Positions 1-8,561 of a stretch of DNA of 64,000 bases are shown in pieces. Source of the DNA: Geminicoccus sp036263595. GTDB taxonomy: Bacteria > Pseudomonadota > Alphaproteobacteria > Geminicoccales > Geminicoccaceae. Both the position numbers and the translations under genes were made by a program. Location: the NCBI RefSeq assembly GCF_036263595.1, contig NZ_DATAGQ010000139.1:1-64000 (forward strand), in the 5' to 3' direction. Positions within the stretch are counted from its first letter, which is position 1. Each line of letters starts with the position of its first letter. The notes beneath the pieces are model-generated. The model saw only the letters and a program-made list of their open reading frames with translations. It ran no database searches and was not told where the DNA came from.

Positions 1-402
1 AAGCCCTTGATGGTAGGGCAGCTTGGTCGGACTACGATGATTGGTTTTCCCGGCAACCCGGTCAGTTCCGCTGTCTGCGCCATTCTGTTCCTGCGCGCAG
101 CACTGCGGACGATGCTTGCCATGGATCCGCTCCTGCCTGTCAGGTCGCTGCCGCTGGCAGGTGGGCTCGGGCAGAATGACCGCCGGCAGGACTATCTTCG
201 GGCGCGCCTCGAAGCTATGCCGGATGGGCGGCTTGGGGTGCGCGCCACCAGCCGTCAGGACAGCTCCATGTTCGCGACGATGGCCAGTGCCGACGCCTTG
301 GTCATCCGCCCGCCCCAAGCACCGCCGGCCGCCAATGGCGAGCTGGTCGAGGTAATGCTGCTGGCCGAAGTCCTCAGCGGCCTCGACCGCTTTCCTCTAT
401 AG
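1..402 (+). CDS. moeA: Molybdopterin molybdenumtransferase MoeA, C-terminal part
   Basis: The frame is open from the first base, so only the C-terminal ~133 residues are present. The segment reads FGNPVSS-like (GFPGNPVSS), the hallmark of the MoeA/gephyrin MPT-Mo insertion domain, and ends with the small beta-barrel domain IV typical of MoeA. MoeA inserts molybdate into adenylylated molybdopterin in the last step of molybdenum cofactor synthesis in the cytosol. It lies directly upstream of lexA in the same orientation, an order seen in many alphaproteobacteria. The N-terminal two thirds lie outside the window. Confidence 0.9.
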   Translation, partial: KPLMVGQLGRTTMIGFPGNPVSSAVCAILFLRAALRTMLAMDPLLPVRSLPLAGGLGQNDRRQDYLRARLEAMPDGRLGVRATSRQDSSMFATMASADALVIRPPQAPPAANGELVEVMLLAEVLSGLDRFPL

Positions 403-500
403 TCTCTGCAGGATGCCATGGTCTGGATCAACCGGCCGCCCCGACGATTAATGAGACAGATCCGTTCATGAAATGTGCGCCCGCCGTTGACGCCTTTCTG

Positions 501-515
501 GAACGTACATAGAAC
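501..515. promoter_or_regulatory. LexA operator (GAAC-N7-GAAC)
   Basis: The sequence GAAC-gtacata-GAAC is an exact match to the direct-repeat SOS box of alphaproteobacteria (GTTC-N7-GTTC read on the other strand). It ends 52 bases before the preferred lexA start codon, where an autoregulatory operator would be expected. Confidence 0.75.
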
Positions 516-567
516 ATGCATGACGGCCGCTGCCCAGGCGGACCGCACCACATCGAGGTCCTCGCCT

Positions 568-1275
568 GTGCTCACCGGCCGCCAGCGTCAGCTCGTGCTG
601 TTCATCCAGGACTACCACCAGAAGAACGGCATCTACCCGTCTTATGACGAGATGCGTGAAGCGCTGAAGCTGCAGTCGAAGTCGGGGATCCACCGCCTGG
701 TGTCGGGGCTTGAGGAGCGCGGCTACATCAAGCGCTTGGCCTATCGGGCACGTGCCATCGAACTGGTGCGCGATCCGAGCCAAGAAGCGGCTGCGCCAGC
801 GCAGACGCCAGTCAATGTCGTGCGCGGCCAGTTCCGGCGGGAGGAACGGCCATCCGCTCCAAGCCGGCAGCAGCCACCGCCGCCTGCATCGAACGGGTTT
901 GACCTGCCGCTCTATGGCAAGATCGCTGCCGGCACCCCGATCGAGGCGCTCGCCGATACGACCACGACCATCGACGTGCCTCAGTTCATGGTCGGTGACG
1001 GCGAGCACTACGTGCTGCAGGTCAAGGGCGACTCCATGGTCGATGCAGGCATCGCCGATGGCGACTTGGTCGTGATCCAGCGCTGCGAGACGGCCGAAAG
1101 CGGTGCCATCGTCGTGGCGCTGATCGAGGATCGCGAGGTCACGCTGAAGCGCCTGCGCAAGCGTGGTGCGTCCATAGCGCTGGAGGCGGCCAACCCGACC
1201 TACGAGACCCGGATCTTTGGGCCCCATCAGGTCAAGGTTCAGGGTCGCCTGGTCGGCCTGATGCGACGCTACTGA
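568..1275 (+). CDS. lexA: LexA repressor
   Basis: SOS-response repressor and self-cleaving serine peptidase. The N-terminal winged helix is followed by a peptidase S24 domain. The cleavage site Ala121-Gly122, nucleophile Ser156 (GDSM) and general base Lys194 (TLKRL) are all visible, so the protein should autocleave when RecA filaments form. I chose the GTG at 568: it gives the family start MLTxxQ, has GAGG nine bases upstream, and gives 235 residues, the usual alphaproteobacterial length. An ATG at 520 would add 16 residues that are not LexA-like and would sit almost on the operator at 501-515. The operator implies autoregulation. Confidence 0.93.
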   Translation: MLTGRQRQLVLFIQDYHQKNGIYPSYDEMREALKLQSKSGIHRLVSGLEERGYIKRLAYRARAIELVRDPSQEAAAPAQTPVNVVRGQFRREERPSAPSRQQPPPPASNGFDLPLYGKIAAGTPIEALADTTTTIDVPQFMVGDGEHYVLQVKGDSMVDAGIADGDLVVIQRCETAESGAIVVALIEDREVTLKRLRKRGASIALEAANPTYETRIFGPHQVKVQGRLVGLMRRY

Positions 1276-1287
1276 AGCCGCGTGCGG

Positions 1288-2079
1288 TCACCCGGCGTCG
1301 AGTGCCGCCTGAATGCGGCCGGGCGCGTCGGTGATGACCGCCGCCACGTTCGCGGCCTTCAACGCTCGTGCACGGTCCGGCTCGTTCACCGTGTAGACCA
1401 GGACCGGCACACCGTCAGCGGCGAGTTCAGCCAGGCGCGCCGGCTCGGCATATTTCTGGCTCATGTGCAGTGTCGCACATTCCAGTCGTTCCATCGCCAC
1501 CCGCCAGTCGCGCGGCAGCCGCTCGACGAGGAGGCCGCGCGGGCAGTACGGCGCCACCCTGCGGGCGGCGTCCAGGGACGGCCGTGCGAATGACGAGAGG
1601 AGCGGCGGCGCCTTGGACTCGGGCCAGTGAAGCTTCAGTTCGCCACAGATCACCTCCGCAGTCTCAAGCTCCCGGCCGGGGCAAGGCTTGATCTCGATAT
1701 TTGCTTGGAGGTCAAGTTCGACCAGCAGGCTGATCACTTCCTCCAGGGATGGCGGATGCTCGCCGGCAAACTCGGCCCCGAACCAGGACCCGGCATCCAG
1801 CCCGCGGATTTCCGACCAGTCGCGCTTGGCAGCCCAGCCTCGGCCGTTCGTTGTCCGCGACAGAGCCGAGTCGTGCATCAGGAACGGAACGCGGTCGCGG
1901 GTGAGCTTCACGTCGAACTCGACCATGCGGCAGCCCAGCTCGCCCGCCCGCCGTATCGACGCCAGCGTGTTCTCAGGTGCGTCGGCGGCCGAACCCCGGT
2001 GGCCTACCACGAAGGGTACCGGGACCGACGGCACTGCCGTGCGTCCCGGCTTCCAGGCCGGCCATCGTCCGTCCGTCAT
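1288..2079 (-). CDS. Glycerophosphodiester phosphodiesterase
   Basis: Cytosolic GDPD-family TIM barrel of 263 residues that hydrolyses glycerophosphodiesters to glycerol-3-phosphate and an alcohol. The catalytic HRG (His27-Arg28), Glu36 of PENT, metal ligands Glu54 and Asp56 (EFDV) and second catalytic His69 are all present. There is no signal peptide, so it resembles UgpQ rather than periplasmic GlpQ. It ends 12 bases beyond lexA and converges on it, and it diverges from recD2 with 99 bases between the start codons. Substrate range cannot be read from the sequence. Confidence 0.9.
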   Translation of the reverse strand: MTDGRWPAWKPGRTAVPSVPVPFVVGHRGSAADAPENTLASIRRAGELGCRMVEFDVKLTRDRVPFLMHDSALSRTTNGRGWAAKRDWSEIRGLDAGSWFGAEFAGEHPPSLEEVISLLVELDLQANIEIKPCPGRELETAEVICGELKLHWPESKAPPLLSSFARPSLDAARRVAPYCPRGLLVERLPRDWRVAMERLECATLHMSQKYAEPARLAELAADGVPVLVYTVNEPDRARALKAANVAAVITDAPGRIQAALDAG

Positions 2080-2178
2080 CTGCCGAATCTCCTACGCACG
2101 TCCGTCGACGATGGTAAGTAGCGGGCAGGCGCCGCAGCGCGCAACCTTCAAGAACGCCGAGGACGTGAGCCGACAGGC

Positions 2179-4368
2179 ATGAGCGGAACGGAACCGGTGG
2201 CGGCCCAGCGCGAACTTCTGGGAACCGTCGACCGCATCGTCTTCCACAATGCCGAGACCGGCTGGACCGTCCTTCGTCTGACCACGGACGGTGGCGACAC
2301 CGTCATTCTGGTCGGTACGGGGCTGGCACTCCAGGAGGGTGACGCGATCAAGGCGCTGGGCGCCTTCGAGGACGATCCCAGCTGGGGGCGTCGCTTCCGC
2401 GCGGCCGTGGTGCATGCCGCGGCACCGTCCACCAGGGAAGGCATGATCACATTTTTGGGATCCGGCCGGATCAAGGGCCTGGGACCGGTCCTCGCCCATC
2501 GGCTGGTGCGTGTATTCGGCGACCGTCTGGCCGACGTCATCGAGCAGCGGCCGCAGGAACTGGCCGCGGTGGAGGGAGTAGGCTCGATGCTGGCGGAGCG
2601 GATCGCCGAGACCTGGCGGTCGCTCGCAGGGGAGCGCGATGCGATCCTGTTCCTGAACAGTCATGGCCTTGGCGGGGCGAAGGCGGCCCGGATCCTGAAA
2701 GCCTACGGACCTCGCACCGTCAGCCAACTCGCGGCGAACCCTTGGTCGCTGGCAAGAGACGTCAACGGCATCGGCTTCATGACGGCTGATCGGTTCGCCC
2801 TTGCGATGGGGCGGCCGCACGAGGATCCTGACCGTGTCGCGGCGGCACTCCGTCATGTGCTGGAGGAAATTGCCCAGGGACAGGGTGACACCCAGGCAAG
2901 GCGTGCGTTCCTGCGCGGCCGCTTGATCGCTCTGCTCGATGTCTCGGAAGACTTGGCCGATCAGGGGATCGCCCGTGCGCTGGAAGCCGGGCATGTCGTC
3001 AGGCATGGCGGCGACGTGCTGGCGCTGGAGGAGTTGCACCGGGCCGAGCAGGCGATCGCGGAAAGGCTGGCGGCACTGGCGCACGGCATTCCGTCCTGGC
3101 GTACGGGAGATGCCGAGGCGGTGGTCGCCAGCGCCGCAAAGCACCTGCAGCTCGATCTGGCGGGCTCGCAGGCCGTGGCCGTGCAGACAGCACTCGTCAG
3201 CCGGTTGATGGTGGTGACGGGCGGGCCTGGTACCGGCAAGACCACCATCGTGCGCGCCATCCTAGCGGCCGTCGAACGCTGTGGCGGACGGGTCGTGCTG
3301 GCAGCGCCTACAGGCCGGGCCGCCCGGCGCCTGTCGGAAAGCACCGGTCACGAAGCCTCGACGATCCATCGCCTGCTGGAAGCGGAGCCTGGCCACGGAT
3401 TCCGGCGCGATGCGGACCGTCCCCTGGAGGGCGACCTGTTCGTGATCGACGAAGCGTCGATGGTGGACACCGAACTGATGGCAGCCTTGGTCGATGCGCT
3501 GCCGGACCATGCCGCCCTTCTGATGGTGGGCGACGTCGACCAGCTGCCCTCGGTTGGTCCGGGCCGGATCCTCGGCGACCTGATCGAGTGCGGTTACATC
3601 ACCGTTGTTCGGCTGGTCGAGATCTTCCGGCAAGCTGCTGAGTCCAAGATCGTCGCGAACGCCCATCGGATCGTGAACGGCCAGCCACCGGAAACCAGCC
3701 GCGGCGAGGGACTGGGCGACTTCTATGCCATCCGCGCCAGCGGTCCGGACGAGTTCCGGCAGAAACTTCGCCAGTTACTGATCGAGCGGATCCCGCGGGC
3801 ATTTCACATGGACCCGGTCGAGGACGTGCAGATCCTGGTTCCTACCAATCGTGGCGCCGTCGGGACGATCGAGCTCAACCGCTTCCTGCAGGCACTCCTG
3901 AACCCGGAACCGGCAGGCGTGCTGCAGCGGGGCGAGCAGCGGTTCGCCGTGGGCGACCGGATCATGCAGATCGAGAACGACTACGAGCGGGAGGTGTCGA
4001 ACGGCGATGTCGGGCGGGTCGTCAGCGTCGACAGCGAACGGAGCGTTCTGCAGGCGGCCTTCGACGACCGGCTACTGACCTATGAAGGGTCGGACCTGGA
4101 AGCGCTCACCCCGGCCTATGCCGTCACCGTGCACAAGGCTCAGGGGTCCGAGTATCCGGCGGTCGTCGTGCTTCTGTCACGCGAGCATGGTCGCATGTTG
4201 CGGCGCGATCTGCTTTACACCGCCGTGACCCGAGCGCGGCGGCTGGTGGTCCTCCTGGGCGAGCCCGAGGCTATCGGCAGGGCCGTCGAGAACGCTGACA
4301 CCCGACACCGTCAGACCGGCCTGATCGCGCGCATCGAAGAAGCCTTCCAGGAGTACCCCTCGTCATGA
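2179..4368 (+). CDS. recD2: RecD2-type ATP-dependent DNA helicase
   Basis: Superfamily 1B 5'-3' DNA helicase of the RecD2 group (729 residues), the type that works without RecBC. An N-terminal OB-like domain and helix-hairpin-helix repeats (VEGVGSMLAERI around residues 130-145) precede the motor. Walker A GGPGTGKTT has its lysine at residue 354 and Walker B has Asp424-Glu425 (IDEASM). The C-terminal UvrD-like domain has the motif YAVTVHKAQGSEY. It is probably involved in replication-fork or mismatch repair. Its stop overlaps the next gene by four bases (ATGA), so the two are probably co-translated. I see no LexA box in front of it. Confidence 0.93.
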   Translation: MSGTEPVAAQRELLGTVDRIVFHNAETGWTVLRLTTDGGDTVILVGTGLALQEGDAIKALGAFEDDPSWGRRFRAAVVHAAAPSTREGMITFLGSGRIKGLGPVLAHRLVRVFGDRLADVIEQRPQELAAVEGVGSMLAERIAETWRSLAGERDAILFLNSHGLGGAKAARILKAYGPRTVSQLAANPWSLARDVNGIGFMTADRFALAMGRPHEDPDRVAAALRHVLEEIAQGQGDTQARRAFLRGRLIALLDVSEDLADQGIARALEAGHVVRHGGDVLALEELHRAEQAIAERLAALAHGIPSWRTGDAEAVVASAAKHLQLDLAGSQAVAVQTALVSRLMVVTGGPGTGKTTIVRAILAAVERCGGRVVLAAPTGRAARRLSESTGHEASTIHRLLEAEPGHGFRRDADRPLEGDLFVIDEASMVDTELMAALVDALPDHAALLMVGDVDQLPSVGPGRILGDLIECGYITVVRLVEIFRQAAESKIVANAHRIVNGQPPETSRGEGLGDFYAIRASGPDEFRQKLRQLLIERIPRAFHMDPVEDVQILVPTNRGAVGTIELNRFLQALLNPEPAGVLQRGEQRFAVGDRIMQIENDYEREVSNGDVGRVVSVDSERSVLQAAFDDRLLTYEGSDLEALTPAYAVTVHKAQGSEYPAVVVLLSREHGRMLRRDLLYTAVTRARRLVVLLGEPEAIGRAVENADTRHRQTGLIARIEEAFQEYPSS

Positions 4369-5156
4369 GCTCGACCGAGCGCCGCCTTCAAGCTGGCATC
4401 GAAGCTGTCCGCAAGGGCGGCGCCCATGCGCTCGGCCTGTTCAACCGCCGCGACGAGCTGGTGATCGAGAAGAAGGGCCGCCAGGACCTCGTGTCGCGCG
4501 CGGACCGAGAAACCGAGACGATCATCCGCGACGTCATCTCCGCGCAGTTCCCCGAGGACGGGTTCCTGGGCGAGGAGTACGGCTCGACGGGCGGGACCGA
4601 CCGCCTGTGGATCATCGACCCGATCGACGGCACCTCCAACTACCTGCAAGGGATCCCCTACTGGGGGATCCTGCTTGCCTATGTCGAGAACGGTCGCCCT
4701 CTCCTTTCCTTCACCTACGACGCCTGCCGTGACGAACTCTGGACAGCCGAGGCCGGCAAGGGTGCCAAGCGCAACGAGAAGCCGATCCACTGTGCTGGCA
4801 CGGACAAGGCAGACGAGGCGATCATGGCGCTCTCGTTCAACTTCAAGACCGACCCGGAGGTCTACACCACCATGCTGGCTGCGGCCATCCGCAAGGGCAT
4901 CGACCACCGTCGGATCGGCTCCACCGCGCTCAAGCTCGCCTATGTCGCGGATGGCCGCTTTGACGCCAGCGTGTCGATGCTAACCAATGCGTGGGACGTG
5001 GTGCCGGGCCTGCTGCTCGTGAAGGAAGCCGGCGGCTGCATCACCGACTTCACTGCAGGCGGCCATCCACTGACCAAGCCGGCGCCGGCTGCCGCCTGCG
5101 CGCCGGGTATCCGGGGTGTGATCGAGGAGATCACCGGGCTCACGCTCGACGGCTAA
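4365..5156 (+). CDS. Inositol monophosphatase family protein (SuhB-like)
   Basis: Mg-dependent phosphomonoesterase of 263 residues. Metal ligands are Glu70 (GEEYG), Asp85 and Asp88 (WIIDPIDGTSN) and the distal Asp211 (AWDVVPG), so the active site is complete. The family covers inositol-1-phosphatase, the rRNA-biogenesis factor SuhB and related sugar phosphatases, and substrate cannot be decided here. It overlaps recD2 by ATGA. A second, divergent member of the family lies at about 9.7-10.5 kb. Confidence 0.88.
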   Translation: MSSTERRLQAGIEAVRKGGAHALGLFNRRDELVIEKKGRQDLVSRADRETETIIRDVISAQFPEDGFLGEEYGSTGGTDRLWIIDPIDGTSNYLQGIPYWGILLAYVENGRPLLSFTYDACRDELWTAEAGKGAKRNEKPIHCAGTDKADEAIMALSFNFKTDPEVYTTMLAAAIRKGIDHRRIGSTALKLAYVADGRFDASVSMLTNAWDVVPGLLLVKEAGGCITDFTAGGHPLTKPAPAAACAPGIRGVIEEITGLTLDG

Positions 5157-5331
5157 TTGGGCCTCCGCGCGTCCGGGCCATTTTCATCGGCACGGAAACC
5201 ACATCCTGAGTTTGTTGAGGACGGGCCAGAACGATCGCGTCGTTGCCCCGTTACGCCCTTGGTAGGGGCTTTCAGGCGGAATCCGCTCGCTAGAATCGAT
5301 CGGGCTCCACTGCCAGCCAGCGGAGGGCTAG

Positions 5332-6750
5332 ATGGACGCCGTGATCGATCTCCTGAACGAGATCTTCTGGGGGTATGTCCTCGTCTACGGCCTGCTGGCT
5401 GTCGGAATCTACTTCACGATCCGGCTGGCATTCATCCAGATCGTTCATTTCCCTGAGATGTTCCGCTCCGTTCTGGGCGCCAAGGTGGCGGACAAATCGG
5501 GTATCACGCCGTTCCAGGCTCTGTGCACCAGCCTTGCATCCCGGGTCGGCACCGGCAACATCGCCGGCGTGGCGGTGGCACTCTATCTCGGGGGTCCCGG
5601 TGCGATCTTCTGGATGTGGATGGTGGCAGCCGTGGGCATGGCCACCGCCTTCTCCGAGAGCACGCTGGCGCAGGTCTACAAGATCCGCGACGGCGAGGGC
5701 CGCTATCGTGGCGGACCCGCCTTCTATATCGCCAAGGGCCTGAACGCACCTTGGGCGGGAGCCATCTTCTCCGTCTGCTTGATCCTGTCCTTCGGGCTGA
5801 TCTTCAACGCCGTGCAGGCCAATTCCATCGCGGATGCGATGGAGGGCGCTTTCGGCCTGCCCAAGCTGGCGACGGGTGTGGTCGTCGCCGCCCTCGCGGC
5901 CGTGATCATCTTCGGCGGCATTCAGACCATCGCCCGCTCAGCCGAGATCATCGTGCCGTTCATGGCGCTGGGCTACGTGCTGGTCGCGCTGTACGTGCTG
6001 ATCATCAATATCGTGGACGTGCCGGGCATGCTGCTGCTGATCGTGCGCAGCGCCTTCGGGCTTGAGGAGGCAGTCGGCGGCGTAACAGGCGGGATGGCCG
6101 CCGCCATGATGAACGGCGTCCGAAGGGGTCTGTTCTCCAATGAGGCGGGCATGGGCAGTGCACCCAACATCGCAGCCGTGGCCACCCCGGACCCGCACCA
6201 TCCCGTCAGCCAGGGCTTCGTGCAGGCGCTGGGGGTGTTCATCGACACAATCGTGATCTGCACGGCCACTGCGCTGCTGATCCTCCTGTCGGAAACGCTC
6301 GTGCCCGGCTCCGGCCTGACCGGTACCCAGCTGACGCAGGAAGCGGTCAGCGCGCATATCGGTGGCGCCGGCCACTATTTCATCGCCGTTGCCATCTTCT
6401 TCTTCGCGTTCACGTCGATCATCGGCAACTACGCCTATGCGGAGAACGCCATGACGTTTCTTGGCATGGGCAGCCGCACGGGCCTTCTCATCCTGCGCCT
6501 GGCCGTCCTGCTGATGGTCGTCTGGGGCGCCTATGAAAGCGTGGCCACGGTCTTCAACGCGGCCGATGCCTCCATGGGACTGATGGCCACGATCAACCTG
6601 ATCGCCATCCTCCTTCTGTCGGGCCTCGTGGTGCGACTCGCCCGCCACTTCATCGCCCAGCGCAAAGCCGGGCTGCATCCGATCTTCCTCGCTGGTGACA
6701 TGCCGGAACTGGCTGGACGGATCGACGCGGATATCTGGCGGCAACGCTAG
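5332..6750 (+). CDS. Alanine/glycine:cation symporter (AGCS family)
   Basis: Inner-membrane secondary transporter of 472 residues with about 11 hydrophobic spans. The N-terminal pattern FIQIVHFPEM, the VGTGNIAGVA segment near residue 80 and the RGLFSNEAGMGSAPNIA block near residue 270 are signatures of Na+/alanine symporters (AgcS/AlsT). It takes up small neutral amino acids with sodium or protons. It has its own 175-base upstream region and no operon partner. Confidence 0.92.
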   Translation: MDAVIDLLNEIFWGYVLVYGLLAVGIYFTIRLAFIQIVHFPEMFRSVLGAKVADKSGITPFQALCTSLASRVGTGNIAGVAVALYLGGPGAIFWMWMVAAVGMATAFSESTLAQVYKIRDGEGRYRGGPAFYIAKGLNAPWAGAIFSVCLILSFGLIFNAVQANSIADAMEGAFGLPKLATGVVVAALAAVIIFGGIQTIARSAEIIVPFMALGYVLVALYVLIINIVDVPGMLLLIVRSAFGLEEAVGGVTGGMAAAMMNGVRRGLFSNEAGMGSAPNIAAVATPDPHHPVSQGFVQALGVFIDTIVICTATALLILLSETLVPGSGLTGTQLTQEAVSAHIGGAGHYFIAVAIFFFAFTSIIGNYAYAENAMTFLGMGSRTGLLILRLAVLLMVVWGAYESVATVFNAADASMGLMATINLIAILLLSGLVVRLARHFIAQRKAGLHPIFLAGDMPELAGRIDADIWRQR

Positions 6751-6772
6751 GGGCATCTGGAGGGCTATGCCC
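6751..6772. terminator. Possible terminator hairpin after the symporter gene
   Basis: GGGCAT at 6751-6756 pairs with ATGCCC at 6767-6772 across a 10-base loop. It starts at the base after the symporter stop codon and sits between convergent genes. No T tract follows. Confidence 0.3.
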
Positions 6773-6794
6773 ATTGCAAGGTGCCTGCACCCTG

Positions 6795-6953
6795 TTATCG
6801 ATCCGCCGGCATCTCCGTGCCTTGTTCGGCCGCCTTCTCCGCATCCCTGATCCGTTTGGTGTTGTCCAACGCGTAGGGCCAGACAAGGCCGATCAGAACC
6901 GCAATCACCACGACGGCCAGGATGATCATGCGGTTGCGGGTTTGCGTGCTCAT
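6795..6953 (-). CDS. 52-residue single-span membrane protein
   Basis: A short reading frame encoding a small protein with a basic N-terminus (MSTQTRNR), one strongly hydrophobic segment at residues 9-26 (IILAVVVIAVLIGLVWP) and a charged C-terminal tail. An AGGAAGGA ribosome-binding site lies six bases before the ATG. It starts 16 bases after the ogt stop, so it is probably the last gene of that leftward operon. I do not recognise the family. The topology and the good ribosome site make it a plausible real gene, but function is unknown. Confidence 0.6.
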   Translation of the reverse strand: MSTQTRNRMIILAVVVIAVLIGLVWPYALDNTKRIRDAEKAAEQGTEMPADR

Positions 6954-6969
6954 CGCTCGTCCTTCCTCG

Positions 6970-7449
6970 TCAGATCAGCCGCATCCCGGCATGGGCCGCC
7001 TCATGGTCCAGCAGCCAGCGCTTGCGCGGGAGGCCTCCGCCATAACCACCCAGTTTGCCGTCATGGGCGATCACGCGGTGGCAGGGGACGATGATGGAGA
7101 TCGGGTTGCGGCCGTTGGCGGCACCGACCGCGCGAAAGCCGGCTATGCTGCCGACCTGATCGGCCAACTGCTTGTAGGAGATGGTCTGGCCGTAGGGGAT
7201 CGTCAGGAGCGTGTCCCAGACCCGGCGCTGGAACGGCGTGCCGTCCAGGCGCATCGGCAGGTCGAAATCCTGGAGGCGACCGATGAAGAAGGCGTCGACC
7301 TGCTCCGCGGTCGCGCTCAGGAGCGGCGTCTCCGCTGGCTCAGCCGTGATCCCCTGCTCCTCGCCTGTATAGAGCCCGACCAGCACGTCGCCGTCGCCGA
7401 TCAGGCGGATCGGGCCGATCGGCGTCACGATGGTCTTCATCTGCATCAT
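6970..7449 (-). CDS. ogt: Methylated-DNA-protein-cysteine S-methyltransferase
   Basis: Suicide DNA-repair protein that moves the methyl group from O6-methylguanine to its own cysteine. The C-terminal domain has the active-site PCHRV with Cys123, the helix-turn-helix arginine finger region (FRAVGAANGRNP) and the GYGGGLPRK loop. At 159 residues it is the short Ogt type without the AdaA domain. The start at 7449 gives an ATGA overlap with the upstream oxidoreductase gene, so expression should be translationally coupled to it. Confidence 0.92.
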   Translation of the reverse strand: MMQMKTIVTPIGPIRLIGDGDVLVGLYTGEEQGITAEPAETPLLSATAEQVDAFFIGRLQDFDLPMRLDGTPFQRRVWDTLLTIPYGQTISYKQLADQVGSIAGFRAVGAANGRNPISIIVPCHRVIAHDGKLGGYGGGLPRKRWLLDHEAAHAGMRLI

Positions 7450-8555
7450 GGGCTGTTGATCCCGAGCGCCAGGGCGACCCGATCGGCAATGGCTGGGCTT
7501 GCGGTAAGGCCTGGGCTTTCGATGCCCAGCAGGTTGACCAAGCCAGAGATCCCATGCTCCGCGGGACCCTGGATCTCGAAATCCTCGGCGACCGATCCGG
7601 CGGGCGACAGCTTTGGGCGGATCCCCGCATAGCCCGGCTCCAGCGAGCCGTCCGGAAGGCCCGGCCAATAGCGACGGATGGCGTCGTAGAAGACCTCGGC
7701 GCGGCTTGGGTCCACCTGGTAGTCCAGGCTCTCGATCCATTCTGTGTCGGGACCAAAGCGGGCGCGGCCGCCCAGGTCGAGCGTGATGTGGACGCCCAGT
7801 CCAGCCTTTTCGGGCATGGGGTAGATCAGGGTCGAGAACGGCGCCTTGGCGGCCAGAACGTAGTAGTTGCCCTTGCAGAGGTAGCCGGTGCGCTGCCGTG
7901 CTTCAGGCAGCCCCCTGGTGACCCTGGTAAGGGCGGGCGCGTCCAGGCCGGCGGCGTTGACCACGATCGACGCCTCCAGCGTCATCGGTTCAGCGCCGCC
8001 GGTCTCGACGACGATGCCGCTTTCTCCCGCTTGCAGGCCGACGACCGGTGTCTCAAAGCAGAGCATGGCGCCCTCGTTCTCGGCGTCGCCCTGGTAAGCC
8101 AACATCAGCGAGTGACTGTCGATGATGCCCGTGGTCGGCGACCACAGGGCTGCGGTGGCGAACAGCTCGGGCTCCTGGGACATCGCCTCCTCGCCCGTTC
8201 GCCATTCGAGCTCGACGCCGTTGGCAGCGGCCTTGAGCTGGAGGTCCTTGAGCTTGGCTTCCTCGACCTCGTTGGTCGCCACGATCAGCTTGCCGCAACG
8301 GCGATACGGCACCCCGCGTTCGTCGCAGTAGCGGTAGAGGAACTCCTTGCCCTCGACGCAGGTCTGGGCCTTCAGGCTGCCGGTCGGATAATAGATGCCT
8401 GCGTGGATGACCTCGCTGTTGCGTGAGCTGGTCTCGGTTCCGATGGCATCGGCCTTCTCCAGGACGAGCACCTCGCGACCCGCCAGGGCCAGGCGCCGTG
8501 CCACGGCCAGCCCCACCACTCCGGCACCGATGACGACGGCATCCACCCTTTCCAT
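7446..8555 (-). CDS. FAD-dependent oxidoreductase, L-2-hydroxyglutarate oxidase-like
   Basis: DAO-type flavoprotein of 369 residues. The Rossmann motif VVIGAGVVGLAVARRL (residues 7-22) binds FAD. The segments SSRNSEVIHAGIYYP (around 43-57) and GIIDSHSLM are characteristic of the LhgO/L2HGDH group, which oxidises L-2-hydroxyglutarate to 2-oxoglutarate. It overlaps ogt downstream by ATGA and follows the Ldh-type dehydrogenase gene by six bases, forming a leftward three- or four-gene operon. Related 2-hydroxyacid substrates remain possible. Confidence 0.82.
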   Translation of the reverse strand: MERVDAVVIGAGVVGLAVARRLALAGREVLVLEKADAIGTETSSRNSEVIHAGIYYPTGSLKAQTCVEGKEFLYRYCDERGVPYRRCGKLIVATNEVEEAKLKDLQLKAAANGVELEWRTGEEAMSQEPELFATAALWSPTTGIIDSHSLMLAYQGDAENEGAMLCFETPVVGLQAGESGIVVETGGAEPMTLEASIVVNAAGLDAPALTRVTRGLPEARQRTGYLCKGNYYVLAAKAPFSTLIYPMPEKAGLGVHITLDLGGRARFGPDTEWIESLDYQVDPSRAEVFYDAIRRYWPGLPDGSLEPGYAGIRPKLSPAGSVAEDFEIQGPAEHGISGLVNLLGIESPGLTASPAIADRVALALGINSP

Positions 8556-8561
8556 GATGCC

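Noticed and set aside
475..567. Upstream in-frame starts for lexA at GTG 475 and ATG 520
   Set aside because: They place the operator in or at the edge of the coding region and add residues unlike LexA, while GTG 568 has a ribosome site and the family start.
2092..3144. 350-residue minus-strand frame opposite recD2
   Set aside because: It is an antisense shadow in GC-rich sequence, overlapping a strongly conserved helicase gene and lacking any recognisable domain.
5157..5331. Sequence cctgagtttgttgagg near 5205 as a member of the repeated CTGAGCTTGTCGAAGG element seen in some proteobacteria
   Set aside because: Only a partial single-copy match in this window; no second copy or flanking symmetry supports a repeat.
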